Shown here piece by piece: positions 34,233 through 44,023 of a DNA stretch of 64,000 bases. Source of the stretch: an uncultured Bacteroidia bacterium (GTDB lineage Bacteria; Bacteroidota; Bacteroidia; NS11-12g; UBA9320); the NCBI GenBank assembly GCA_905478335.1, contig CAJQIC010000019.1, positions 1 through 64,000 on the forward strand. The letters are read 5' to 3'. The notes below the pieces were generated by a model. That model was not told the origin of the DNA. It was given only the letters and a program-made list of their open reading frames with translations, and searched no databases. The first letter of the stretch is position 1; every line of letters begins with the position of its first letter. Made by a program: the position numbers and the translations under genes.

Positions 34233-35611
34233 TATTTTTTCAGTTTAAATTGAATGGATAAATCGGTACCGAAACCGGACATCTTTTGTGATATATTGTT
34301 GATTTTCATCATATCCAAAGCATCGGCATCGTACCTCACGAGTAGTCTTAATTTCATCCGATCATTCAAGGCGTAACCGGATGCAATATAACCGCCGTAT
34401 GTCAACGACAGACGGTTGAAGCCAGACAAACGCTGCACTGGCATCTGGTTCAAGTCGCCATTTAATATGGTTCCTGTACCACCAATTAAGTATTGAATAT
34501 TCGTATTTATACCCACTGTGAGGTCAAATTTGTTACCATCGTAAATAGTCTTTCCAATCGATAATGGAATGGTAACATACCGATATCTCGGACTTGTAAC
34601 GCCATTTACAAGTGTGTCTCTATAATTATATCTAGGGTAACTTGTATCGCCATTGACATCAACGCGGAGTACAGAATCGTAAACCTCATATTTGAACATT
34701 GGACTGTTTTCTTGCCCTTTTTCTTGATATTTCAATCCTGTAGCAATCTGCATTCCTTTGACGCCGGCACCAATGTCAAATCCAACATTTGGTCTGAACG
34801 ATGCTGATTCGTTGCCATTTCGATAAGTGGTGTAGTTCGCAATGTTAGAATTTAACTGCTGACTTAACTGACTACCTCCAAGCGACAATCCAATGAATGG
34901 GTCAATAAACTTAGTCAACGGGCCAAAGGTGTCAATCAAAGAAGCCATTGGGTAGATATAAATTGGAGGCTTTTGATCCAGTCTTTCATCAAGTGTAAGC
35001 ATAGGAGCACCATATGGGTCAAACCTATTGTATAACGTAACACTTGATTTGGGTAATAAGGTAAGAAGTTCAAACGGTTGATTTGTCACTTTCGAAGACG
35101 CATCAATTCCTTTGCTACCCGTTTTAACTTGGGGCTTGGTTACCTTAGGCTGTTTTGAGTTACTGCCGGATATGGTTTTTGTTGATTTAATAGTTTCGTT
35201 GTCTTTCTCACCACGCTTCGCGCTTTCGTCTACATGGTCAACGTTAACCGACTTGGATGCCCCGTCAATGTTGTCACCTTTTTCAACTAATATATCGGTT
35301 GACTCTTCTGTTATATCGTCTTGACTTGCGTTCTCTTCTAATCTATTTTCTTTACCCTTGGTGTTGTCTTCAACTGGATTTTGAACTTTAGTCTGATTAG
35401 CCAAAGAAGTAGAATTCAAATTATAGTAAAGAAGTCCAGCAGCGGAAACCAACAAAATGCCAATACCAAACCACCACCAAACAAATCGTTTTTTCTTTTT
35501 CGGGTGTAATTCTCCAGCCAATCTGTCCCATTCGGAGCCATCTAAAGGCAATTGCGATCCCTGCAAATTGTCCTTAAACAAATCGTCGATATGTTTCTTT
35601 TTGTTAGCCAA
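34232..35611 (-). CDS. Candidate dual-membrane-spanning anti-sigma factor with outer-membrane beta-barrel
   Basis: The order of parts is: a cytoplasmic head (1-42, LFKDNLQ-x-GSEWDRLAGEL), one inner-membrane helix (43-64, FVWWWFGIGILLVSAAGLL), a hydrophilic Asn/Glu/Lys/Thr-rich linker (about 66-185) and an amphipathic-strand region (about 210-459) with outer-membrane barrel features such as FIDPFIGLSLGGSQLS, FDIGAGVKGMQIATGLKY and the terminal LSIQFKLKK. No signal peptide cleavage site is present. Bacteroides Dma proteins with this layout are anti-sigma factors. Here it follows an ECF sigma gene with an 8-base overlap, which supports that role. It lacks FecR or zinc-finger anti-sigma motifs. 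The barrel and function are inferred. Confidence 0.75.
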   Translation of the reverse strand: MANKKKHIDDLFKDNLQGSQLPLDGSEWDRLAGELHPKKKKRFVWWWFGIGILLVSAAGLLYYNLNSTSLANQTKVQNPVEDNTKGKENRLEENASQDDITEESTDILVEKGDNIDGASKSVNVDHVDESAKRGEKDNETIKSTKTISGSNSKQPKVTKPQVKTGSKGIDASSKVTNQPFELLTLLPKSSVTLYNRFDPYGAPMLTLDERLDQKPPIYIYPMASLIDTFGPLTKFIDPFIGLSLGGSQLSQQLNSNIANYTTYRNGNESASFRPNVGFDIGAGVKGMQIATGLKYQEKGQENSPMFKYEVYDSVLRVDVNGDTSYPRYNYRDTLVNGVTSPRYRYVTIPLSIGKTIYDGNKFDLTVGINTNIQYLIGGTGTILNGDLNQMPVQRLSGFNRLSLTYGGYIASGYALNDRMKLRLLVRYDADALDMMKINNISQKMSGFGTDLSIQFKLKK

Positions 35612-36179
35612 TGTTTAGTTGTTCTTTAACCAGTTTCTTTAGCAGCATTCGGGCTCTAGCCAATTGGGACTTAGAAGTGCCGGTGCTTATTTTTAGTTCT
35701 TTTGCTATATCGTTATGCGAATATCCTTCAATCGCATATAAATTAAATACCATTCTATACCCATCTGGAAGCTGAGCGATAATTTTATGTAAATCGCTCA
35801 GTTTGACTTCGTCATCATCTTCCAAAGTAAGTATATAGCTAGTATCATCATTTCCGTATTCGTGCACTTTTTCTGCTTCTTCGAAGTGCATGTATTTTGT
35901 ACTTTTTTTAAAATGGTCAATGGATGTATTTATCATCAACCTTGTCATCCAAGTTTCAAGCGTACTGGTACCCTTAAATTTTTCAATACGTTGAAAAACT
36001 TTTATAAAACCTTCATGGAGCGCATCTTTTGCGTCCTCCATATTTGAGCAATATCTGGCACATACCCCTAACATTTTGGGCGCATAGTTTTCAAACAATA
36101 TCTTTTGGGCACGTGAATCATTGTCAATACAGGCAGATATAATATCCTGTTCGCTTGCCAAGTTTCTTTCTTTACCCAT
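35604..36179 (-). CDS. ECF-type RNA polymerase sigma factor
   Basis: The 191-residue protein has sigma region 2 (FENYAPKMLGVCARYCSNMEDAKDALHEGFIKVF, then the WMTRLMINTSIDHF helix) and region 4 (LPDGYRMVFNLYAIEGYSHNDIAKEL with the helix-turn-helix SKSQLARARMLLKKL). It redirects RNA polymerase to a specific regulon. It is the first gene of a three-gene operon, overlapping the candidate anti-sigma gene by 8 bases, which is followed by a T9SS surface protein. It is not of the FecI type by context: no TonB-dependent receptor or FecR is near. Confidence 0.93.
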   Translation of the reverse strand: MGKERNLASEQDIISACIDNDSRAQKILFENYAPKMLGVCARYCSNMEDAKDALHEGFIKVFQRIEKFKGTSTLETWMTRLMINTSIDHFKKSTKYMHFEEAEKVHEYGNDDTSYILTLEDDDEVKLSDLHKIIAQLPDGYRMVFNLYAIEGYSHNDIAKELKISTGTSKSQLARARMLLKKLVKEQLNIG

Positions 36180-36317
36180 TAGTCTGTGGAATCAACCAAA
36201 GGTTGCATCATCAAACATAAAAGTTTGAAATTTTCTTTACAGGCTATAGAATAGATTGTTATTCAAGTCATTACGATGCCTGACCTGAATGTAATACAGT
36301 ATGTTTTGATACATTTA

Positions 36318-36551
36318 TTACAAATCCCAAACAGATCTTCGGGATTTTCCCATTTGGTTTCTAATTTCCAACCAAAATGCCACAAACAAATAGATTAGGA
36401 TTGACGAACCGAATGTGATGAATGAAAGGTAAATAAAATACAAGCGAATGCGTGAATCTTTAAGACCTAACTTTTCGCCTATATAGGAACACACACCAAA
36501 GAAACGTTGTTCGATAATAAACTTCCAGGTATTTAAAAACTTTTGTTTCAT
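36318..36551 (-). CDS. PspC-domain protein
   Basis: This 77-residue protein is essentially one PspC domain: the FGVCSYIGEKLGLKDSRIRLYFIY motif followed by a hydrophobic helix (IYLSFITFGSSILIYLFVAFW). PspC proteins are small inner-membrane proteins associated with phage-shock-type envelope stress. No other psp gene is adjacent. It lies downstream of pyrF on the same strand after 129 bases. Confidence 0.85.
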   Translation of the reverse strand: MKQKFLNTWKFIIEQRFFGVCSYIGEKLGLKDSRIRLYFIYLSFITFGSSILIYLFVAFWLEIRNQMGKSRRSVWDL

Positions 36552-36680
36552 CTATGCTTGTTTTATGCGGTAATGCTGGCTTTGGCAACAGTTACAAAGC
36601 TTAAAAGTACAAAACTTATAATGGATGTGCAATACAGCTCAAGATTCCAAAGTGTTAACAACGGCCACGTTGAATGGTGA

Positions 36681-37481
36681 TTAGTCCAGGAAGGCAGCCA
36701 TTTGTGTTTGTAACGCCAAAGATTCTAATCCAGCGGCTTCGGCAAAATCTTCACCTTGCGATTTATAAATGATACCTCTTGATGAGTTGACTAAAAGACC
36801 ACAATTCTTATTCATCCCAAATGTTGAAACATCGTCTAAACTTCCACCTTGACTACCAACTCCAGGAACCAAAAGAAAATGATTGGGAACAATACCTCTA
36901 ATTTCTTTCAGTTTTTCCGCTTGGGTAGCGCCTACAACAAACATCATGTTGTCTGAATTTCCCCAAGTTGATACAGTTTCAATCACACTTTCGTATAACT
37001 TTTTATCGCCAACTGGCAGGTGTTGGAAATCTTGACTACCACTGTTAGAAGTAAGGCCAAGCACAATAACCACCTTGCCGTAGCTCAAGAATGGCTGGAC
37101 AGAGTCTTTACCCATGTACGGACTCACCGTAATGCTGTCAAAATCCATGTTTTGTAGAAAGGCTTTTGCATACATTTTACCGGTATTTCCGATGTCGCCC
37201 CTTTTAGCATCAGCGATGGTAAAACAGTTTGATGGAATGTACTTCAGTGTTTCCTCCATAAGTGACCAACCTTCGGCACCATACTGCTCATAAAATGCAG
37301 TATTGATTTTGTACGCTACCGCATAAGGACTTGTAGCTTTGATAATCGCCTTGTTGAAGGTTAGAATAGATTCTGTGGTTTTTGGAAAGTGGGCTGGAAG
37401 TTTTTCAATGTCGGTGTCAAGTCCAACACACAGGTAACTTTTTTTGGCCTTTATTTCTTGTATTAATTCGGAAACAGTCAA
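36681..37481 (-). CDS. pyrF: Orotidine-5'-phosphate decarboxylase (type 2)
   Basis: The 266-residue barrel enzyme performs the last step of UMP synthesis. It has CVGLDTD near the start, the catalytic KRGDIGNTGKMYAKAFL segment (Lys-Asp-Lys network), FVVGATQ and LLVPGVGSQGG for phosphate binding. The length and motif order identify subfamily 2 (longer than the E. coli type). It is on the same strand as the methyltransferase and S41 protease genes upstream, 47 bases away. Confidence 0.95.
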   Translation of the reverse strand: MTVSELIQEIKAKKSYLCVGLDTDIEKLPAHFPKTTESILTFNKAIIKATSPYAVAYKINTAFYEQYGAEGWSLMEETLKYIPSNCFTIADAKRGDIGNTGKMYAKAFLQNMDFDSITVSPYMGKDSVQPFLSYGKVVIVLGLTSNSGSQDFQHLPVGDKKLYESVIETVSTWGNSDNMMFVVGATQAEKLKEIRGIVPNHFLLVPGVGSQGGSLDDVSTFGMNKNCGLLVNSSRGIIYKSQGEDFAEAAGLESLALQTQMAAFLD

Positions 37482-37528
37482 GGAGATAATTTTTGGCGAA
37501 GATACGGTTTGAACTTTTTATCTGTGTG

Positions 37529-38236
37529 TTATAACCCTAACAAAAATACGGCCGGTCTTTTATGCAATCTATCTTCCTTCTCTGCCCAATCGTTTAACTT
37601 CATGGTCGTAATGTTTTCAGTATCTAACGTAAGGTCAACCGCCACACATAATTTGGTTTCGCCTGGAAATTGTTGTTTTAAGTCGGCAATAAACGAGGCG
37701 TTACGATATGGCGTTTCAATAAAGATTTGCGTTTCGTTTCTAGATAAGTCAGATAATACTTGTTTAAGCTTTTTCTTTTTTAGCTGATTATCGTGCGGCA
37801 GATATCCATGAAACCGAAAAGACTGACCATTAAAGCCTGATGCCATTAATGCCATCATAATAGAAGAAAACCCAACTAACGGCAAGACTTCGATGCATTT
37901 TTTATGCGCAATCCGAACCAATTGATGGCCAGGGTCGGCAACACACGGTAAACCGGCATCTGAAATAAGTCCAACATCTTTACCATGATCACAAGCCTTT
38001 AAGTAAGACGGAAAATCTTGAGGATCTGCGTGCTTGTCCATAAAATGAAAAATAAAATCATTTTGATGGATCGGTGACGCAACGGCTTTAAGAAATGCAC
38101 GTGCGGGTTTCTCATTCTCAACGATAAATTCATCTAATCGATGAATAATGTCAAGGTTGAATTTAGGCAGAAAATCGCTGTTTCCGTTTCCCAAAAAATT
38201 TGGGATGAGATATAACTTCCCTTTTTTGTCAGACAT
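37529..38236 (-). CDS. RsmI-like SAM-dependent methyltransferase (tetrapyrrole methylase fold)
   Basis: The fold marks of the RsmI family are visible: GKLYLIPNFLGN at the start, GKDVGLISDAGLPCVADPGHQLV (compare the RsmI DAGTPLISDPG) and LPLVGFSSIMMALMASGFNG, with RFHGYLP. It is a 235-residue paralog, shorter than canonical RsmI, which methylates C1402 of 16S rRNA at the 2'-O. Bacteroidota often keep two copies, so whether this one acts on rRNA is uncertain. The start is 1 base after the S41 protease gene ends. Confidence 0.85.
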   Translation of the reverse strand: MSDKKGKLYLIPNFLGNGNSDFLPKFNLDIIHRLDEFIVENEKPARAFLKAVASPIHQNDFIFHFMDKHADPQDFPSYLKACDHGKDVGLISDAGLPCVADPGHQLVRIAHKKCIEVLPLVGFSSIMMALMASGFNGQSFRFHGYLPHDNQLKKKKLKQVLSDLSRNETQIFIETPYRNASFIADLKQQFPGETKLCVAVDLTLDTENITTMKLNDWAEKEDRLHKRPAVFLLGL

Positions 38237-38237
38237 T

Positions 38238-40325
38238 TTACATCAAATCTTCAGCTACCTGAATGGTTTCATACAAATAGATATCTTTTTTCAGTGCCTT
38301 GTGCCAGTCTTTTGCTCTTACCGCTTTTGTGCTATCTGCCTTGAAGGCTTCAGCATCGGCTTTTAGCGTAGTGATTTGCATGTCTTCGTAAGGCTTAAAC
38401 AGGGTGCTGTACTTGTCAGAAATTTCCTTCTGAGACACTACTTGATTTTGATAAGTCTCTAAGTTAAGGGTGAAAATATGTTTATCACGTCGTGCCTTCC
38501 AACGCTTGGCATTTTGATCAACTTCATTGAATATGGTATTGTTCTCAATGCGTTTTTGACTTGCTTTAATGACACGTTTAAAACCGGACTTGTTTGAGTT
38601 ATCGAATTCATAACTGGTGGTTTCTATTTTGTCCCATTCCAGGCTATTGTCTTGTTCTTTTTCACCTGTTGGTATGTATGTGTAGTTGTCTGGCCAAATG
38701 ATATCTGGAGTCACGCCCTTCAATTGTGTTGTGCTGCCGTCAATCCGGTAAAACTTCTGCGTAGTAATTTTGAGTGCACCTAAGTCAGGGTAGCCCGTAC
38801 CTCTTAAGGTTCTGTTTAAATCAAAAAACTGTTGAACACTTCCTTTTCCATGTGTCGTATGTGAGCCTACAATTATTCCACGACCGTAATCCTGTATGGC
38901 TGCGGCAAGAATTTCACTTGCAGAAGCGCTGAACTCGTTGACCATAATTACAACAGGGTTATCCCATATTTTGCCGCCGTTGGCATCTTCTAATATTCTA
39001 GCTGGATAGTTTCTGGCTTTTACTTGAACTACTGGCCCTTTGTCGATGAAAAACCCAGCAATATCAACCACGTCTTGCAAAGAACCACCACCATTATTTC
39101 TTAAGTCAAAAATTAAGGACTTGGCGCCGGCTTTTTGTAGTTTCTTAAGTTCCTTTTTTACATCCTTAGAGCAACTGCGCCCGCCCTCTTTATTAAAATC
39201 AGCATAGAAACTTGGAAGGTATAAGTACCCAACCTTGTCATTAGATTCATCATTTAAAATAACAGACTTGGCGTAGGTTTCTTCCAGCTGTACAATGTCG
39301 CGTATAATTGGAATAATTTTAATTGTTTCATCAGGTTTTTGAACGGTCAAACGGACTTCTGTACCTTTATCACCGCGAATTAATTTAACCGCATCATCTA
39401 TTCTCGCATTAACAATATCAACTGCTTCGCCATCTCCTTGAGCCACCTTAATAATTAGATCATTTGCCTTTAACTCACCTTGAAGTGCCGAAGGCGAGCC
39501 AGGTACAATGGATGTAACCCGAATATATCCGTCTTTTTCTTGAAGTTGGGCTCCAATACCTTGTAGCTGTCCACTCATGCGAATATCAAAGTTCTCTTTA
39601 TCTGCAGGAGGGAAATAGGTGGTATGCGGATCATATAATGTCGTGATGGCATTCACATAAGTAGAAAGACGTTCTCGTCGATTCAGTTTCTTTAAGCGCT
39701 CAAACCAGTCATTGTGATTTTTTAACACGGCTTTACGTGTGTCTACTTCAATCTCTGAAAGTGTTTTGATTTCATCCGTATTAGTAGAGTCACTTTGTTT
39801 TTTCTTTTCAATGTCTAACGCTGTTGCGACCCGTGTCATAACGTTATATTTCAAATACTTTCTCCATCGCTCTTTCATAGCAGCTGCATTTTGAGCAAAG
39901 GGTAAGTCTTCACCAAAATCCACACTGTCATTCTTTGTGAAGTCGAACGGTTCAGCTAAAATATCTCTGTAATACGTTTGGCACTCTTCAATGCGCTGAT
40001 CTAACAAGTTAAGGGTGTTGTCAAAAAATACGTAAGTGCCAGCCAGCGTTTGATCGTCAATACTTTGCCGGTTGACTTCTAGTTGTTGAACATCAGAGGC
40101 CAACAAAAATCGTTTATTTCCATCTATGTATTTGAGATAATTATCGAACGCTTTTTCGCTCAATTCATCGTTCATTTCCAGCGGAGAAAAATGCATGTAA
40201 TCCAAGTTTTCTTTAATGACTTTTAAGAGAACCTCTTCGCCGGTATCATTTTGTTTCAAAATGAATCCCCAACTAATAAGGGCGATTGGTGCAGCCACCA
40301 TGCAAATCTTTATAAACTTTCTCAT
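38238..40325 (-). CDS. Carboxy-terminal processing peptidase (S41 family, Prc/tail-specific type)
   Basis: The 695-residue enzyme has a signal-anchor at the N-terminus, a large N-terminal helical domain (about 30-230), a PDZ domain (about 240-330: QLQGIGAQLQEKDGYIRV, SPSALQGELKANDLI) and the S41 protease domain with the catalytic Ser in NEFSASASEILAAAI and the Lys in THGKGSVQ. The C-terminal extra region matches the Tsp/Prc subfamily. It degrades or trims periplasmic proteins. It heads the operon with an RsmI-like methylase and pyrF. Confidence 0.94.
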   Translation of the reverse strand: MRKFIKICMVAAPIALISWGFILKQNDTGEEVLLKVIKENLDYMHFSPLEMNDELSEKAFDNYLKYIDGNKRFLLASDVQQLEVNRQSIDDQTLAGTYVFFDNTLNLLDQRIEECQTYYRDILAEPFDFTKNDSVDFGEDLPFAQNAAAMKERWRKYLKYNVMTRVATALDIEKKKQSDSTNTDEIKTLSEIEVDTRKAVLKNHNDWFERLKKLNRRERLSTYVNAITTLYDPHTTYFPPADKENFDIRMSGQLQGIGAQLQEKDGYIRVTSIVPGSPSALQGELKANDLIIKVAQGDGEAVDIVNARIDDAVKLIRGDKGTEVRLTVQKPDETIKIIPIIRDIVQLEETYAKSVILNDESNDKVGYLYLPSFYADFNKEGGRSCSKDVKKELKKLQKAGAKSLIFDLRNNGGGSLQDVVDIAGFFIDKGPVVQVKARNYPARILEDANGGKIWDNPVVIMVNEFSASASEILAAAIQDYGRGIIVGSHTTHGKGSVQQFFDLNRTLRGTGYPDLGALKITTQKFYRIDGSTTQLKGVTPDIIWPDNYTYIPTGEKEQDNSLEWDKIETTSYEFDNSNKSGFKRVIKASQKRIENNTIFNEVDQNAKRWKARRDKHIFTLNLETYQNQVVSQKEISDKYSTLFKPYEDMQITTLKADAEAFKADSTKAVRAKDWHKALKKDIYLYETIQVAEDLM

Positions 40326-40539
40326 ACGTATACTATTTCTGAATTTGGCTTACATCGCAAATCAAGTAATTATTATGCGAATCTACAGCCATGTTTATTC
40401 CTTGTCTAGGATATTTACGTAATGTATAAGTAAACCATGTGAAAAAGTAAGTTTTTTCGATGTTTCAGAACATTTGACCGATAAAATTTAGACCCTTTTT
40501 GAAAAGTAGTTTATTTGCAAGGGATTTGATACAATAACA

Positions 40540-42579
40540 ATGAAACATCTAAAAACGGCAACAATTGGTCTGATCTTTATAATTGGCTTAGGATCTGAAC
40601 CTTTACAAAAAGGAAAACATATCCATAGTAAAGACCCAGTAGCGTTTGATTTAGCTAATTTAAATACGGACGTACAACCATGTGATAACTTCTATGCTTA
40701 CGCTATTGGCAACTGGCAAAAGCTGAACCCGATACCACCAACAGAAGGACGGTGGATGAGTTTTAACGTATTGGCTGAAGAAAACAGAACAAAGATTCAA
40801 GGCATTTTGAATGAAGCGCTTCAAGCGTCAAATCCGTCAAAGGGAAGTGATTTACAACTCATTCAGGATTTTTATAAATCAGCGCTAGATACGCAGTCAC
40901 GTGAGGAACGAGGATACGAGCCGTTACGACCAACATTGGAAACGATAGATCAGATCAATGATGAAATGAAGTTAAACCATGCATTTGCTTCATTAAGAAG
41001 AATGCGGGTATCTACGCCTGTATCGCTATATGTCAGCGTAGATGCGGAAAATAGCAATGAACATATTGTCGGCGCAGGTCAATCGGGTTTAACACTTGGA
41101 GACAAGTCGTATTATTTGCGTACGGAAGACAAGTACGTAGACATAAGAGATAAATATAAAGAGCACATCGATGAGATATTCAGAATTGCTGGTATGGACG
41201 CTAACAATGCAGGCGCACGCATACTCGAATTAGAGACAAAGCTTGCAGAGATTAGTTGGGATCGTAAAGATCTTCGTGATGCGGACAAGACGTACAATCG
41301 AATGATTGTTGAGGAGTTTGATCAAACACTGGTAAACCTACAAATTAAAGAGATGTTAAATGTGATGGGTCTTTCCCATGCAGAAGAGATTGTGGTTGGC
41401 CCGGTAAGTTACTATACAGAATTAGACAAACTTGTAAATACCGTACGTTTAGAAGAATGGAAGCTGTATTTAACCTGGCACGTTTTTTCAAGTTTTTCTG
41501 CCCACATCAATGACGAATTTGAGCAAAAAAGTTTTGAGTTTTTTAATCGAGAGCTACGAGGTGTTAAAGAGATGCGTCCACGTAAAGAGCGGATTTTAAG
41601 AACAATTGATGGTAATCTAGGTGAGCCATTGGGTAAATTATTTGTAGAGCAATACTTCCCTCAAGAGTCAAAAGAATACATGGCTACACTGATTGAAAAC
41701 CTTCGAGGAGCATACAAAGAAAGCATTACAAACTTAACGTGGATGGGAGATGAGACTAAAGAAAAGGCGTTAAAAAAACTGTCCTCGTTTACATATAAAA
41801 TTGGGTATCCAAACGAATGGAAAGACTACTCAAAACTTGATATTCTGCCTAACGAGTATCTCCAGAACCTGCTTAACTTAAGTGCGTTTCGCTACGACCA
41901 AATGATTGCCAAGCTGGGCAAACCAGTTGATAAAAAGGAATGGCACATGTCACCACAGATGGTTAACGCGTACTACAATAGAAGTGGTAATGAGATTGTT
42001 TTTCCAGCAGGAATTTTGCAACCACCATTTTTTCACCCCACGTTTGATGATGCTATAAATTATGGCGGGATAGGCGCAGTAATTGGTCATGAGTTCACTC
42101 ATGGTTTCGACGATCAGGGAGCTAAATATGACTGGGACGGAAACAAAAACGATTGGTGGACCGAAGACGACAAACAAAGGTTTAAAGAGTTAACGCAAAA
42201 ACTAGCGGACCAATACAGCAGTTACGAAGTACTTCCAGGTGAATTTGTCAATGGCCAACTTACTTTGGGAGAGAACATCGCGGATTTAGGTGGACTGACT
42301 TTGGCGTATATGGCGTGTGAGAAAGTAATGTCAAAAAAGAAGGATCCAAAGATTGATGGATTCACTTGGCAACAGAGATTCTTTCTTGGTTGGGCTAATG
42401 TTTGGAAGGGTAATATAACCGATGAAGCTTTGAGAAACAGAATTTTGACCGACCCACATTCACCAGGTGAACAAAGGGTTATTGGGCCATTAATCAACTT
42501 ATCTGAGTTTCAAAAAGCATTTAACTGTAAAAACTCCAAAATGTCTACATCTCAGGATGAGCAGATAAAGATTTGGTAG
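40540..42579 (+). CDS. M13 family zinc metallopeptidase (PepO/neprilysin type)
   Basis: A signal peptide is followed by the M13_N domain (VQPCDNFYAYAIGNWQKLNPIP) and the catalytic M13 domain with HEFTH (517-521), where the two His bind zinc, and E578 in GENIADLGG as third ligand. The VNAYYNRSGNEIVFPAGILQPPFF motif for substrate backbone binding is also present. It cleaves oligopeptides outside the cytoplasm. The gene is divergent from the S41 protease, so two periplasmic peptidases share a 214-base promoter region. Confidence 0.94.
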   Translation: MKHLKTATIGLIFIIGLGSEPLQKGKHIHSKDPVAFDLANLNTDVQPCDNFYAYAIGNWQKLNPIPPTEGRWMSFNVLAEENRTKIQGILNEALQASNPSKGSDLQLIQDFYKSALDTQSREERGYEPLRPTLETIDQINDEMKLNHAFASLRRMRVSTPVSLYVSVDAENSNEHIVGAGQSGLTLGDKSYYLRTEDKYVDIRDKYKEHIDEIFRIAGMDANNAGARILELETKLAEISWDRKDLRDADKTYNRMIVEEFDQTLVNLQIKEMLNVMGLSHAEEIVVGPVSYYTELDKLVNTVRLEEWKLYLTWHVFSSFSAHINDEFEQKSFEFFNRELRGVKEMRPRKERILRTIDGNLGEPLGKLFVEQYFPQESKEYMATLIENLRGAYKESITNLTWMGDETKEKALKKLSSFTYKIGYPNEWKDYSKLDILPNEYLQNLLNLSAFRYDQMIAKLGKPVDKKEWHMSPQMVNAYYNRSGNEIVFPAGILQPPFFHPTFDDAINYGGIGAVIGHEFTHGFDDQGAKYDWDGNKNDWWTEDDKQRFKELTQKLADQYSSYEVLPGEFVNGQLTLGENIADLGGLTLAYMACEKVMSKKKDPKIDGFTWQQRFFLGWANVWKGNITDEALRNRILTDPHSPGEQRVIGPLINLSEFQKAFNCKNSKMSTSQDEQIKIW

Positions 42580-42683
42580 GCGACAATGCGACATTATTTG
42601 TTCACACAAGGCCCCAGTTCGTAAAGTCAGTGAGGTAGACTTATGCCTGTCCAATGGTTAAGTTAATTGGGTGTAAAATAACA

Positions 42684-42723
42684 TTGACGGGATACTTCGT
42701 AGTGTAATTTGCAGTTACCTTTG
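42684..42723 (+). promoter_or_regulatory. Promoter region with two overlapping -7 boxes
   Basis: TTG at 42684-42686 is 18 bases before TAATTTG (42705-42711); a second box TACCTTTG ends at 42723. The start codon is at 42728, so any transcript has almost no leader. Confidence 0.5.
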
Positions 42724-42727
42724 CACT

Positions 42728-44023
42728 ATGGTTAGGGTTATTATTTTTCTACTTCTTGCTGGAAACATGTCACTTGTGTTTGCGCAAGACACGGTTAGTT
42801 TTATGCATTACAATCTGTTGAATTATCGCAACACAACTAACCAATGCACCAATAGCACCAACAACCCAGAAACTAAAGAGGATCACCTAGAAACGATTGT
42901 TTCTTATGTAAAGCCCGATATTCTGACCATAAACGAGATGGGGGCAAACTGGTTAAATCCCAACAAGTTACTTACGAATTCATTAAACAAAAATGGGGTA
43001 AGTCACTACGACCAAGCGGAGTTTGCGAATAATAGCTTTAGTAGTTTGACGAACATGCTGTTTTTTAATAGCGACAAGCTAGAAATGTATGACCAGGTAG
43101 CCTTAATTAAAGACGTCAATAATCAAGAAATGGTGCGTGTGATTGATGTCTACACGTTGTATGTGAAAAACGGAGCATTGTTAACAGGCGATACTACTTT
43201 TCTAACGGTTTTTGTGGCTCACCTGAAGGCGGGTTCAACTTCTACTGATAAGGATAAAAGACAAGAGATGGCAAAAGCGGCTATGGAATACTTGAAGGAC
43301 AATCACAAGTCTCACAGCTACTTCTTTGCTGGCGATTTCAATATCCGCACCCATAGCGAAGCGTGTTATCAAACAATTACTAAGAACAGTGCAACCACGA
43401 TCCGGTTTTACGACCCCAAAGACGCTCCTGGCAGTTGGAATAATAGTAGTACGTATTCAAACTTGCATACACAAAGTACGCATGATGGCGATTCACGAGG
43501 TGGTTGTTTTAGCACTGGAGGAATGGATGATAGATTTGATTTTATACTCTGTGGCAAAGAGGTAATTGATGGCACATACGGTGTACAATACGTTGATGGC
43601 TCATACACTGCCCTTGGTCAAGACAGTCGCAGGTTTAACGGCAATATCAAATACCCAGCGAGCAATATTATTCCGGCATCGGTACAAAACGCCTTATATG
43701 AAATGTCTGATCACCTTCCGGTGCTGATGAATGTCAGTGTAAAGGACAACAGCGTTTCGGTGACCAAGATGCTGGCTAAATCGAAAATAGTTGTATCACA
43801 TCTTCATGATGGTACTTTAAAAGTGCACCTACCAATTGGGAATACATATACAGAGCTAAGAGTCATAGATATGGGCGGAAAAATTGTTCGTCAAAAGGTC
43901 AATCTTACCGGAAATAAGTGGCAAGTTGCTACAGCTGGACTGCCTAATGGATTGTATCTAATAAATGCGATTACCAGCACCGGCGAGGTTTACACGCATA
44001 AAGTTGGAATTCAGAGTAATTAA
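42728..44023 (+). CDS. T9SS-secreted endonuclease/exonuclease/phosphatase family protein
   Basis: A signal peptide (1-19, ends VFA-Q) precedes an EEP domain (about 20-335) with DILTINEMGA, FVAHLKAG, SYFFAGDFNIRTHSE, GGMDDRFDFILCG and MSDHLPVLMNVS, so the metal and catalytic residues are all present. A T9SS sorting domain follows (about 350-431, end YTHKVGIQSN). It is probably an extracellular nuclease or phosphodiesterase released to the surface for nucleotide or phosphate acquisition. It overlaps the next barrel gene by one base (TAATG), which couples the two. Confidence 0.9.
   Translation: MVRVIIFLLLAGNMSLVFAQDTVSFMHYNLLNYRNTTNQCTNSTNNPETKEDHLETIVSYVKPDILTINEMGANWLNPNKLLTNSLNKNGVSHYDQAEFANNSFSSLTNMLFFNSDKLEMYDQVALIKDVNNQEMVRVIDVYTLYVKNGALLTGDTTFLTVFVAHLKAGSTSTDKDKRQEMAKAAMEYLKDNHKSHSYFFAGDFNIRTHSEACYQTITKNSATTIRFYDPKDAPGSWNNSSTYSNLHTQSTHDGDSRGGCFSTGGMDDRFDFILCGKEVIDGTYGVQYVDGSYTALGQDSRRFNGNIKYPASNIIPASVQNALYEMSDHLPVLMNVSVKDNSVSVTKMLAKSKIVVSHLHDGTLKVHLPIGNTYTELRVIDMGGKIVRQKVNLTGNKWQVATAGLPNGLYLINAITSTGEVYTHKVGIQSN

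Noticed and set aside
35604-36179. FecI/FecR-type iron-signalling system
   Set aside because: The partner lacks a FecR domain and no TonB-dependent receptor is encoded nearby.
40326-40539. Operator palindrome between the divergent S41 and M13 peptidase genes
   Set aside because: Only short and imperfect repeats are present; the TTATTTGC near 40511 may be a promoter box but no -33 could be placed.
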